From Deinococcus sp045062605 (GTDB taxonomy: Bacteria; Deinococcota; Deinococci; Deinococcales; Deinococcaceae): a stretch of DNA of 64,000 bases. Shown one piece after another: positions 53,587 through 60,713 of this stretch (its first letter is position 1; each line of letters begins with the position of its first letter). Position numbers and translations under genes: made by a program. Location: assembly GCF_045062605.1 (NCBI RefSeq), contig NZ_JBJGDW010000015.1, positions 6,185-70,184 of the forward strand, written 5' to 3'. Below the pieces are notes generated by a model that was given only the letters and a program-made list of their open reading frames with translations, was not told where the DNA came from and made no database searches.

Positions 53587-54302
53587 CCAGTTTTTATCCC
53601 ACACTCAACACGCCCACCACCACCTACACCGTGCAGCCCGGCTGCGGCTTTCTTGACCCGCTCTACCTGAAAGCGCTCGGCAGCCAGCACCCGGCAGAAG
53701 ATTTCAATGCTATTTCCGGCGCTGATACCGATTTGGGCGATCCTGTCCATGCGGCAGACGACGGGGAAGTCCTGGCGACAGGCTATGACGGCTACATCGG
53801 GGGGATGGTGGAAATCCGGCACGCAGATGGCAGCACCTCCGGCTACTGGCATCTGCGCGATATCCACGTCAAGAAGGGCCAGCGCGTCGAGGGAGGCGAC
53901 TTCATCGGGCAGATCGGCAGCGGCGGCCCGCGCTCCAAGATGCTCGCGCACCTGCACTTCTACGTGAAGCGCCCCGGCGTCAACCTGCCCCTGATCTACT
54001 GGCCCAGCACGCACGAGAAGGACCCCACCAAATGCGCCGCGTTCATCCGGGCCAACTATTTCCAGCCAGGGGAGTGGCTGAAAGCGCGCGGGGCAAAGCG
54101 CACGCTGGCTGACCTTCAGGGCCAGCACGGTGAGCCGGCCCGCCTGCTGATTGACCGGGGAGACGGCCCGGTGGACGTGACCGGTCAGCTCGTGCAACTC
54201 AGCGGCAACGGCGTGACGCTGGATGCCCGCACCGCCACCATTCGCGCCTACGTCAACGACGTGCACCCGGCCAGCGTCCCGGCCCTGCCTCCCCAGCCCT
54301 GA
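53583..54302 (+). CDS. M23 family peptidase endolysin
   Basis: 239 aa, AGGAGG before the ATG. LytM core with metal ligands H36 and D40 (HPAEDF), H90 and H125 (HLHFYV, with H123). Middle phrase DPVHAADDGEVLATG is diagnostic. C-terminal 70 residues form a beta domain, maybe for wall binding. Cleaves peptide cross-links; Deinococcus peptidoglycan uses an ornithine-glycine bridge (known biology). Confidence 0.88.
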   Translation: MTSFYPTLNTPTTTYTVQPGCGFLDPLYLKALGSQHPAEDFNAISGADTDLGDPVHAADDGEVLATGYDGYIGGMVEIRHADGSTSGYWHLRDIHVKKGQRVEGGDFIGQIGSGGPRSKMLAHLHFYVKRPGVNLPLIYWPSTHEKDPTKCAAFIRANYFQPGEWLKARGAKRTLADLQGQHGEPARLLIDRGDGPVDVTGQLVQLSGNGVTLDARTATIRAYVNDVHPASVPALPPQP

Positions 54303-54372
54303 ACCACCGCCACCCATCACGCCGCCAGGCCCGCGCAATGCGGGCCGTTCCTATTCCATCCGGAGGGTCCAT

Positions 54373-54777
54373 TTGAAGAAATACCTGCTTTACCTGCTGG
54401 CGCTGTTGCTGATCGCCGTGGCGCTGGCCCAGGACGCCATTCCCGGCGTGCCTGCCGAATATCAATCTCTGGTGACGCTGCTGATCGGCTGGTTGACGGG
54501 TTGGGCGACGGTGGGCCTGACGGCCATCTGGAAGAAGGTCTTTCAGACCAGCGGCCCCAGCACCGTCCTGGTTAGCGCCGGGATGTCGCTGCTGGCCGGC
54601 TTTGGCTTCACCGCTTACGCCGCGCTGAGCATCCGGGGTGACACGCCGTGGTGGCAGGCTCTGGTGTCCGCTGCAATCGGGTTTATCGGCGCAAACGGCA
54701 CCTACATCTCCCGCGTCATGGCCAGCACGAAAGCTCTCAAGACAGTCGCCGCAGATGGCGCAAAGGACTCCGCATGA
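54373..54777 (+). CDS. Holin candidate
   Basis: 134 aa from a TTG with GGAGGG upstream. Four hydrophobic segments (KKYLLYLLALLLIAVALA, TLLIGWLTGWATVGL, TVLVSAGMSLLAGFGFTAY, ALVSAAIGFIGANGTY) and a short charged tail. Next to the endolysin, so the best holin candidate. Confidence 0.72.
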   Translation: MKKYLLYLLALLLIAVALAQDAIPGVPAEYQSLVTLLIGWLTGWATVGLTAIWKKVFQTSGPSTVLVSAGMSLLAGFGFTAYAALSIRGDTPWWQALVSAAIGFIGANGTYISRVMASTKALKTVAADGAKDSA

Positions 54778-54995
54778 AAATTGACCTCTCCACGTTGCAG
54801 CAGCTCGCCGGGGTGCCAGATCTCGTCAAGGAAGTTCTCGCCGCCTTCACCCACGCGCCCGCCGTCGTGTCGGACCCGAAGTTCCTGGTCAGCCTGGTCA
54901 AAGGAGGCATCGACGTCGCTGCTGCGCCGGACGACGAGAGCCGACGGGAAGTGATCCAGATCCAGGTTGCCCGGATCACCCGCGAATTCGCCTGA
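54774..54995 (+). CDS. Small phage protein, 73 aa
   Basis: Overlaps the holin stop (ATGA). Soluble, helical, no motif. Possibly a lysis regulator. Confidence 0.55.
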   Translation: MKIDLSTLQQLAGVPDLVKEVLAAFTHAPAVVSDPKFLVSLVKGGIDVAAAPDDESRREVIQIQVARITREFA

Positions 54996-55033
54996 GCGCC
55001 ACGCCGCTCCTTTCTCTGTTCTCTGGAGTCCAC

Positions 55034-55411
55034 ATGAAAAAGTCCCTGATCCTGTCCGTCCTGCTGCTGTCGTTGCCCCTCGCCGCCTGCGCCCCGACTG
55101 CCCTCGTTGGCACTGCTGCGGGCGCGGCCCAGTCCACCCAGGCCAGCTACACGGCGGCGGCGGGTATGTTCATCCTGAAGAACGCTGATCCGGTTCCGGC
55201 GCTGAAGATCGTGCTGGTGCTGGACGGCGTGGCCACGACGGACCCGCGTTGCAAGGCCACCAGCGACGGCATTACGTCCTGCCGACTCGGCGACATTCCA
55301 GCCAATGGCATGACCGAGGCACTGGCCTTCACCGGCAAGATCGTGGGTGGCTCGATCACCTGGCGCACGCCGGAGGGCAAGCTGCGGGCGCTGCCGGTGG
55401 TCCCTCAGTAA
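55034..55411 (+). CDS. Small phage lipoprotein
   Basis: 125 aa. Lipobox LAAC (C19) after a clean signal (MKKSLILSVLLLSLPLAAC); AVLNADPV-type soluble domain with two cysteines (DPRCK, TSCRLG) that may pair. CTGGAG site before the ATG. Could be an outer spanin partner or a lysogeny factor. Confidence 0.72.
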   Translation: MKKSLILSVLLLSLPLAACAPTALVGTAAGAAQSTQASYTAAAGMFILKNADPVPALKIVLVLDGVATTDPRCKATSDGITSCRLGDIPANGMTEALAFTGKIVGGSITWRTPEGKLRALPVVPQ

Positions 55412-55458
55412 CGGACAACTCAGGCAATACGCTGCCCCCAGCTTCATGCTCTGGCCTG

Positions 55459-55482
55459 AGCAGGGGCTTCACCCTGCTTTAA
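55459..55482 (+). terminator. End of the late operon
   Basis: GCAGGG, six-base loop, CCCTGC then TTT. Confidence 0.6.
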
Positions 55483-55531
55483 CTGACGCTGCTGTCAGAG
55501 CCACGCAAGCGCGCCACCCATAACTTAACGA

Positions 55532-55888
55532 ATGCTGCATTCAACGCCTGGACGGCAGGGTCCACACATCGTTGCCCTTCTGTCACTGCTGGTGGCCGTG
55601 ATCAGTCTGGCCAATGTCGTTCTCCTGTTGTCGGTCAGCGATTCAGAGATCGGCCACTCACTCCTGATCGCTGCTGTCTGCGCCGTGCTAACAACAGTCG
55701 GGTGGCGGCGACGAATACCATTTGTCGGTCAAGCGCTGAATGCAGCGTTACGCGTCCACCAAGGTCCGCTGCTGCTGGCTGTGGGTGTCTCTATGCCAAT
55801 ACTGGTGGGTCTGGGTCTGCCCTTCACGCTGACACTGGGGGCCGCCTGGGTGGCGTGCGTTCTGGTGATCATGATGATCGGCGATTAA
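55532..55888 (+). CDS. Cargo membrane protein, 118 aa
   Basis: Four hydrophobic segments (IVALLSLLVAVISLANVVLLL, HSLLIAAVCAVLTTVGW, LLLAVGVSMPILVGLGL, TLGAAWVACVLVIMMIG). No family recognised. Beyond the lysis genes, followed by its own terminator; a lysogeny-expressed gene is likely. Confidence 0.6.
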   Translation: MLHSTPGRQGPHIVALLSLLVAVISLANVVLLLSVSDSEIGHSLLIAAVCAVLTTVGWRRRIPFVGQALNAALRVHQGPLLLAVGVSMPILVGLGLPFTLTLGAAWVACVLVIMMIGD

Positions 55889-55900
55889 TTTCTTTCAGCA

Positions 55901-55954
55901 GAAAAGCCCCCACCTTCCTGCGCTCCTGGCGTGGGCGGGTGGGGGCTTTTTTCG
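55901..55954. terminator. Strong bidirectional terminator
   Basis: AAAAGCCCCCACC and its complement GGTGGGGGCTTTTTT with a loop of about 25 bases. Confidence 0.8.
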
Positions 55955-55987
55955 TTCAGTCCTGCCCCCGCATGGCAGCATGAACCT

Positions 55988-56671
55988 ATGCCCAAAGGTT
56001 TCCCCATCACCGTCACGCTGACGGCCCAGGAACTCAGTCGCGTCGAAGCTGCGCCCCGACAATACAAGCCGCACGAGCTGACCTGGATCCACCGCCGAGC
56101 CGCCGCGCAGGGCCATGTGTGGACCGAAGAGGAATTGCGCGAGCGCGGCCTGCCGCTGTATTGGAGTAAAGCCTGGGTGGCTGAGCAGCTCGCCCAGGGG
56201 CACAGCCACGCCGAGATTGCCATCAATGCGGGCGGCTACCAGGTGATGGCGGTCAGCCGACACGTCCGTCATGTGCACGGCTTCGAGTTCGTCCAACAGC
56301 TCAGCCCGCAGGAGCAACAGGCGATCCGGCAACGTATTGCAGAGGGAGCCACACGGACACAGGTCATGCAGGAATTCAAATTAAGCGAGTTCGGCGCTGG
56401 TCGGTATTTTCAGATTGAGGGCGCGCTGAAGGAACTCGAGCTGCGTTTTATTCAGGAAGCGGACAGGCTCAGATGGCCAGCCTCACGGGAGGACGTCAGC
56501 CGGATTCTGTTTGAGGGCGTGAAGCACAGGGCGGACAACTGGGCCACCGAGCGGATCAAGAGGGGCTGGCTGCTCCGTGTCAAGCCCGGCGTCTATGACC
56601 TTGGGCCGCAGGCGCCCAGGCTGCCGGCACCAGGTGTGGAAGTTCATGCTCCGGAGAATGAGGAACTGTGA
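55988..56671 (+). CDS. Helical DNA-binding-like cargo protein, 227 aa
   Basis: ATG at 55988 right after the terminator. Repeated helix-turn-helix-like elements (WVAEQLAQGHSHAEIAINAGG..., RQRIAEGATRTQVMQEFKLSEFGAGRYF). No catalytic residues. Reads like a terminase-small/transposase-type HTH array; its role in the prophage is unknown. Just upstream of the pilin gene. Confidence 0.55.
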   Translation: MPKGFPITVTLTAQELSRVEAAPRQYKPHELTWIHRRAAAQGHVWTEEELRERGLPLYWSKAWVAEQLAQGHSHAEIAINAGGYQVMAVSRHVRHVHGFEFVQQLSPQEQQAIRQRIAEGATRTQVMQEFKLSEFGAGRYFQIEGALKELELRFIQEADRLRWPASREDVSRILFEGVKHRADNWATERIKRGWLLRVKPGVYDLGPQAPRLPAPGVEVHAPENEEL

Positions 56672-56790
56672 GATTACTGTCAGGTTTTTCATGTAATCTG
56701 GACATGTGAACGGGGAGACACCCCGAGCACACCGCCCTACCCGGACGCACCGGTTCCTTATACCCTCCGGGGCGCCTACAGGAGAACACC

Positions 56791-57255
56791 ATGAAGAACA
56801 GCACCCAAGGCTTCACCCTGATCGAACTCCTGATTGTCATTGCGATTATCGGAATCCTGGCCGCCGTGCTGATTCCCAACCTGCTGGGCGCCCGCAAGCG
56901 TGCGTACGACACCGCCGCTCAGGCCTGTGCGAAGAGCATTCAGACCGCGGAAGCCACGTACCAGATCGATCGTCAGGCCTACGTGGAAATCACCAAGGTC
57001 ACGGGCACGGCAGACAACCTTGTCCTGGGGGCTACCGACACCAGCGGCAAGGCCGTTACTACCGTTACGAACGCGGCTGCTCTCGAGGCTGGTCTGAACT
57101 CGGGCTGCGCCGACGCCAACATGGGCATCACTCCCACGATGACCAACGCTGCCGCTGGCGTCGCCGCCTCCTACAGCATCGTCGTGGCTGACAGCCGTGG
57201 CAAGAACAAGTTTACGGTCACGCCTGACGCGATGAAGAGCGCTCCTCAGCCTTAG
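56791..57255 (+). CDS. Type IV pilin-like protein (prophage cargo)
   Basis: 154 aa, CAGGAG site before the ATG. Prepilin signal QG/FTLIELL with the glutamate at +5 and the hydrophobic helix IVIAIIGILAAVLIPNLLGARKRA. The globular part has two cysteines (AQACAK, SGCADA) as pilin disulfides. Processed by the host prepilin peptidase; assembled in the type IV pilus. Inside the att sites, so acquired with the phage. Confidence 0.9.
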   Translation: MKNSTQGFTLIELLIVIAIIGILAAVLIPNLLGARKRAYDTAAQACAKSIQTAEATYQIDRQAYVEITKVTGTADNLVLGATDTSGKAVTTVTNAAALEAGLNSGCADANMGITPTMTNAAAGVAASYSIVVADSRGKNKFTVTPDAMKSAPQP

Positions 57256-57277
57256 TAATCTCTTGGCCCTCTTAGAG

Positions 57278-57305
57278 GAACCGCCCTTCGGGGCGGTTTT
57301 TTGTT
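57278..57305 (+). terminator. Terminator after the first pilin gene
   Basis: AACCGCCC, TTCG loop, GGGCGGTT followed by TTTT. Confidence 0.9.
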
Positions 57306-57329
57306 TATTGCATGATGCCTCAGCTCTTT

Positions 57330-57362
57330 AACCTGCCCTGATGACCAGGGCGGGTTCTTTAT
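57330..57362 (+). terminator. Second hairpin between the pilin genes
   Basis: AACCTGCCCTG, four-base loop, CCAGGGCGGGTT, then CTTT. Weak T run; may be a structured leader for the second pilin. Confidence 0.5.
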
Positions 57363-57437
57363 GGTTCTATTCATCTGGAGAGGTAAGAACCATGTGAGGC
57401 CACCCACGTATCCTGGTGGTAAGGAGGTGATTCGTAA

Positions 57438-57809
57438 ATGGATCACGGGCCAAGCACACAACAGGGGTTTACGTTCATAGAACTTCTCATCGTCATCAGT
57501 GTCATTGGAATCCTCTCGGCGGTCCTGATCCCCAATGTGTTGAGCGCTCAATCACGGGGTTACGACGCAGTTGCTCAATCCTGTGCGCGTTCGATCACCA
57601 CTGGAGAGGCCATTTACTACATCGATTTCGGTTCCCATACGCCTAATCTTGCAGACCTGGATGGAACGAACGTTTGTAGTGACCCTCTCCTGGTTGTCAC
57701 GAATCTCACTGCCGACGTCAGCGGATACAAGTGGACTGTGACGCACCAGAAAGGCTCGCGCGTATTCACCGTCGAGCAGGGCGGGATGACCGCAGTCGCT
57801 CGCCCCTAA
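57438..57809 (+). CDS. Second type IV pilin-like protein (prophage cargo)
   Basis: 123 aa; AAGGAGGTGA lies 9 bases upstream. Prepilin signal QG/FTFIELL and hydrophobic helix IVISVIGILSAVLIPNVL, globular part shorter, cysteines at AQSCAR and TNVCSD. About the same architecture as the first pilin, so an old tandem duplication. Minor pilin candidate. Confidence 0.88.
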   Translation: MDHGPSTQQGFTFIELLIVISVIGILSAVLIPNVLSAQSRGYDAVAQSCARSITTGEAIYYIDFGSHTPNLADLDGTNVCSDPLLVVTNLTADVSGYKWTVTHQKGSRVFTVEQGGMTAVARP

Positions 57810-57893
57810 CGCTCCGCACTTCAACCGCCGCATCGATAGTGCTGTAGCACCCTGCCCTAATCCATGTTCGTATCCGCTGCTGCACCACACCTA

Positions 57894-57917
57894 ACCCCCG
57901 CTTTGGCGGGGGCTTTC
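57894..57917 (+). terminator. Terminator after the second pilin gene
   Basis: CCCCCGC, TTTG loop, GCGGGGG then CTTT. Confidence 0.8.
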
Positions 57918-57946
57918 CATGCCCTTCAGCAGACTTTCCTTCAGCC

Positions 57947-58255
57947 GTGTCCGGTCACACACGCTGTTTAGGGCCTGGTGAGGTTGTAGGCGAGGACGGC
58001 CAGCACGCCGCGAAAGAGAAAGCCCGTGAGCGTTTTGGCCTTGACGGAGCGAATCTGCCCAGGGATGAAGAGTGCATCGCCCTGGCCGATTACCTGGGCT
58101 GCCACGAGGAAGCCAGGGCTGCCGCCTGGGCCGCGTGGACGGCGGAGCTGAACCCGCTGGATTGGGACGGGGCCGAGTACTGGCTGGACGTGGAGTTCGT
58201 GGAGCCGTGCCTGGAGGAACGCCCCGCCTCAGGACAGGACAGACCAGTGAAGTGA
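57947..58255 (+). CDS. Hypothetical cargo protein, 102 aa
   Basis: GTG start, uncertain. Acidic, helical, with many tryptophans in the second half (AAAWAAWTAELNPLDWDGAEYWLDVEF). A degenerate copy of its C-terminal end lies at 59047-59119. No family recognised. Confidence 0.5.
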   Translation: MSGHTRCLGPGEVVGEDGQHAAKEKARERFGLDGANLPRDEECIALADYLGCHEEARAAAWAAWTAELNPLDWDGAEYWLDVEFVEPCLEERPASGQDRPVK

Positions 58256-58936
58256 TCCACTCCCCTCATGCAGCAATTCCACGAACACCCCCGCCAGCAC
58301 CGCATCGAAGTGCCGCCCCGCCTGCGCCGTGATCTCCGCCAGCGCCGCCTCATGCGTCCACGCCGCCTTGTACGGCCGCACGCTGGTCAGCGCGTCATAC
58401 ACGTCACACAGGGCAAAGAGGCGGCCTGCCAGGCTGATCTCCCGCCCGGCCTTGCCCGCCGGGTAGCCCTGCCCGTCCCAGCGCTCGTGATGGTCACGCA
58501 CCACCTCAAGCGCTGTGTCGGGCAGAAAGTCCAGCGCGGTGGCCAGGGTCAGGCCTCGCTCGACATGGGAGCGCATCACCGCCCGTTCGTCGACGGTGAG
58601 CGCTCCAGGCTTGAGCAGCACCCCGTCGGGAATGGCGATCTTGCCGATGTCGTGCAGGTACGCGCCCCAGCGCACGGCCCGGATCTGGGACGGAGACCAG
58701 CACAGCGCCTCAGCCACCTGCGTGGCCAGTGCGGCGACGCGGTCCGTGTGGCCCCTGATGGCACCGTCCCGGGCCTCCAGGACCAGGCCCAACGCCCGGA
58801 GTTCGGCCTCGCGCAGCTCGCAGGCCCGCTGATTGGCCGCCAGCCGTTCGGCGAAGCGGCGCTGGGCCTGAACCAGATCGGCCTCACTGGGCTGCGGTCC
58901 AGTGAGGTGCGTTGGGTTCGACTCGTCGAACGGCAT
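58229..58936 (-). CDS. HD-GYP domain phosphodiesterase (prophage cargo)
   Basis: 235 aa from the ATG at 58936 (another ATG at 58981). Short N-terminal coiled coil (residues 18-58), then the HD-GYP domain: H63 region, HD at 95-96 (LHDIGK), HH at 149-150, GQGYP at 155-159 and a late DVYDALTS. Such enzymes degrade cyclic di-GMP, the messenger controlling pili, motility and biofilm. No receiver domain. Converges with the 57947 gene. Confidence 0.88.
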   Translation of the reverse strand: MPFDESNPTHLTGPQPSEADLVQAQRRFAERLAANQRACELREAELRALGLVLEARDGAIRGHTDRVAALATQVAEALCWSPSQIRAVRWGAYLHDIGKIAIPDGVLLKPGALTVDERAVMRSHVERGLTLATALDFLPDTALEVVRDHHERWDGQGYPAGKAGREISLAGRLFALCDVYDALTSVRPYKAAWTHEAALAEITAQAGRHFDAVLAGVFVELLHEGSGSLHWSVLS

Positions 58937-58942
58937 GCCCCA

Positions 58943-58965
58943 GTGTGACAGTGTTGGGATCACAC
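58943..58965. promoter_or_regulatory. Inverted repeat upstream of the HD-GYP gene
   Basis: GTGTGA and TCACAC separated by 11 bases just before the preferred start. Looks like an operator; the spacing does not match the classical CRP site. Confidence 0.35.
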
Positions 58966-59046
58966 GGCGCTGAACAGGCATCGCGGGCGGACGGATGAAC
59001 GCGCCAGATCGGCCTCGCCGGGGTGCAGGTGTGGTCGAAAGGGGCC

Positions 59047-59119
59047 AGAGCGACCGCGCGGGCGGCGGGGTGGTTGGACGTGGAATTTATCGAACCCTGC
59101 CCGGAGCATCAGCCGTGAT
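59047..59119 (+). pseudogene. Remnant copy of the 57947 gene's C-terminus
   Basis: One frame reads WLDVEFIEPCPEHQP then stop, nearly the same as WLDVEFVEPCLEERP of the 57947 protein. Upstream of it the similarity fades. The rest of the 58937-59259 gap holds no gene that I can support. Confidence 0.5.
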
Positions 59120-59259
59120 GGGGGAGAGCAACAATGGCAGCAACCCCACCCCATCCCAGTTGTTTCCAATCCACTCTAACGCGTGACGTACTGGCTTCAG
59201 GCGCGTGGTAAACGGCTCCAATCGGTTCCAGTTTTGCTCAGTCGGTTGCGTCTGATCAG

Positions 59260-59305
59260 ATTGACACTGTAGGGGTCAGCAGTTCAAATCTGCTCGGGTC
59301 TACCA
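59260..59305. other. attR core (46-bp direct repeat)
   Basis: Exact repeat of the 3' part of tRNA-Val (11432-11477) without the 5' half. Everything between the two copies came in as one unit, as far as this sequence shows. Confidence 0.92.
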
Positions 59306-59311
59306 TTTACA

Positions 59312-59342
59312 AAGCCTCCGCTCCGGTGGGGGGTTTTTTCTT
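59312..59342 (+). terminator. Original chromosomal terminator of tRNA-Val
   Basis: CCTCCGC, TCCG loop, GTGGGGG, then TTTTTTC, just after attR. Confidence 0.6.
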
Positions 59343-59425
59343 GCCACCTCCATGAGCATTCGGCCAGATGCTCATGAAGCGATTCGCAATGGTGCCGTCA
59401 GGCGCACGCTGCCATACTTTCAGTC

Positions 59426-59590
59426 ATGGTAAGTCTCGTTCTGATCGTGTTGTTCGGCGTCGTAGCCATTGCTTTGCTGCTGGCTCCCCGCCCTTCAATG
59501 CCGCTCAGTCCGGTCGCGCGGGTCAGGTCCACGGCACCGGGTCATTCCCGCGCAGATTCTATAGACAGGGCGAGACCGCACGCAGGCTGA
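59426..59590 (+). CDS. Small membrane peptide, 54 aa
   Basis: MVSLVLIVLFGVVAIALLLAP then a basic, disordered tail. A TACTTT box lies a few bases before the ATG and no ribosome site is seen, in line with a leaderless mRNA. Short, so support is limited. A longer frame (59368-59601) in another phase has no protein-like character. Confidence 0.4.
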   Translation: MVSLVLIVLFGVVAIALLLAPRPSMPLSPVARVRSTAPGHSRADSIDRARPHAG

Positions 59591-59692
59591 GTTCTGGTTG
59601 AAGTTCAGTTCTTGGACGCTCCCAAAGAGTTGTCTGCCGGATGCCTTAGGAAGACCGATGGTCAGCATTAAGAAAGCTTTATCATTGAGGGC

Positions 59693-60112
59693 ATGATGCT
59701 GCCTTTCAATTACCTCGTGGTGGATGACAGCCCGCAGGATCAACTGCTGGCCCAGGAGGCTTTCGAGCATCTGTGCCCGGAGTGCGTGCTGACCTGCGCC
59801 GGAAGCGGGCGGGAAGCGCTGGCCCTGCTCCAGGACCGAGATTTTCAGGTCGATGTGGTGCTGCTGGACCTCAACATGCCGGGCATGAGCGGCTTTGAAC
59901 TGCTGCGCGAAATGAAGAAGGACCCTCGCCTGGTCCGCATTCCGGTGGTCATCCTGTCCACTTCCAGCGCCCAGCAGGACATCAGCGAGGCCTACACGCT
60001 GCACGCCAGCTCGTATCTGGTCAAATCATCGAGTTTCGCTGAATTCCTCTCTCAGATCGAGAAGTTTCTGGATTACTGGCAGTCCAGCCGCACCGTCAAC
60101 CACGTGGGATAG
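59693..60112 (+). CDS. Single-domain response regulator
   Basis: 139 aa. Receiver fold: D11-D12, phosphoacceptor D59 in LLDLNMPG, S89-T90 switch and K111 in YLVKSSS. No output domain, so CheY/Rcp1-like, likely paired with a phytochrome or hybrid kinase elsewhere. A TATCAT box lies 7 bases before the ATG. C-terminal helix with DYWQSSRTV. Confidence 0.92.
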   Translation: MMLPFNYLVVDDSPQDQLLAQEAFEHLCPECVLTCAGSGREALALLQDRDFQVDVVLLDLNMPGMSGFELLREMKKDPRLVRIPVVILSTSSAQQDISEAYTLHASSYLVKSSSFAEFLSQIEKFLDYWQSSRTVNHVG

Positions 60113-60129
60113 GGCCACACGGAACCGCA

Positions 60130-60160
60130 AACCATCCCCATCCAGGCGGGGGTTTTTATT
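60130..60160 (+). terminator. Terminator after the response regulator
   Basis: CCCC and GGGGG segments with TTTTTATTG tail; short stem. Confidence 0.4.
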
Positions 60161-60193
60161 GTGATTGTGGCGGGGTTGTATCCCTGAACTTCT

Positions 60194-60664
60194 CTAGCCC
60201 AGCATCAACGCGTGCAGCTCTTCCATCAGGGCCTCGCCCTCATCGGTGGTGCGGGCCACCACGAAAATGGTGTCCTCCCCGGCAATGGTGCCCACGATGT
60301 CGTCGCGGCGCAGGCGGTCCAGCAGCAGCGCCACCCCGGACGCGTGGCCCTCGGCGGTGCGGACCACCAGCACGTTCTCACCCCGGTCCACGTCCTGCAC
60401 GAAGTTCTGGAACAACCGGCCCAGCTCGCCCTTGACGTCGCCGTGGCCGCCCGACTGTGACAGGGCATAGCGGTGGCGGCCCTTGCCTACCGGCACGCGC
60501 ACCAGCCGCAGCTCGTTGATGTCGCGGCTGACGGTGGCCTGCGTGACCAGCACGTCTTCATGGCGCAGAAATTCCACCAGCTCGCCCTGCGTGGAGACGC
60601 TTTCGCGGGCGATGATGTCCTGAATGCGCTTCTGACGCTGTTCCTTGCTGAGCTTGCCTGGCAC
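60194..60664 (-). CDS. argR: Arginine repressor
   Basis: 156 aa from a GTG at 60664, chosen because a leaderless promoter ends 7 bases before it. N-terminal winged helix (SKEQRQKRIQDIIARESVSTQGELVEFL ... VTQATVSRDINELRLVRV) and C-terminal hexamer/arginine-binding domain with GTIAGEDTIFVV. Controls arginine synthesis and breakdown genes. Just downstream of coaBC, same strand. Confidence 0.93.
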   Translation of the reverse strand: MPGKLSKEQRQKRIQDIIARESVSTQGELVEFLRHEDVLVTQATVSRDINELRLVRVPVGKGRHRYALSQSGGHGDVKGELGRLFQNFVQDVDRGENVLVVRTAEGHASGVALLLDRLRRDDIVGTIAGEDTIFVVARTTDEGEALMEELHALMLG

Positions 60665-60671
60665 GCCCGCC

Positions 60672-60700
60672 ACTCTATGCAGTGCGGATGAATAATGCAA
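60672..60700 (-). promoter_or_regulatory. argR promoter with possible ARG box
   Basis: On the minus strand TTGCAT, 17 bases, TAGAGT, then 7 bases to the GTG. The TTGCATTATTCAT segment resembles half of an ARG box, hinting at autoregulation. Confidence 0.6.
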
Positions 60701-60713
60701 TTGCAGGAGGTGC

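Larger units (their letters stand above)
11432..59305. mobile_element. Prophage of about 47.9 kb (siphovirus type) in tRNA-Val
   Basis: Bounded by the 46-bp att repeats. Contains integrase, immunity region, replication genes, terminase, portal, capsid, tail tape measure, fibres and lysis genes in normal modular order, with no obvious break in any virion gene. It appears complete and possibly inducible; that is inference from gene content. Confidence 0.93.

Noticed and set aside
58943..58965. CRP/FNR-type binding site before the HD-GYP gene
   Set aside because: The half-sites look right, but the spacing is 11 instead of 6 (CRP) or 4 (FNR) bases, so I list it only as an unassigned inverted repeat.
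55400..59259. A third copy of the tRNA-Val att core that would exclude the pilin/HD-GYP cargo from the prophage
   Set aside because: Looked for the distinctive string around AGGGGTCAGCAGTTC in this stretch and did not see it; only 11432 and 59260 carry it.
59368..59601. 77-codon frame after attR
   Set aside because: Protein is R/S-rich without structure; another frame at 59426 gives a more natural small membrane peptide.
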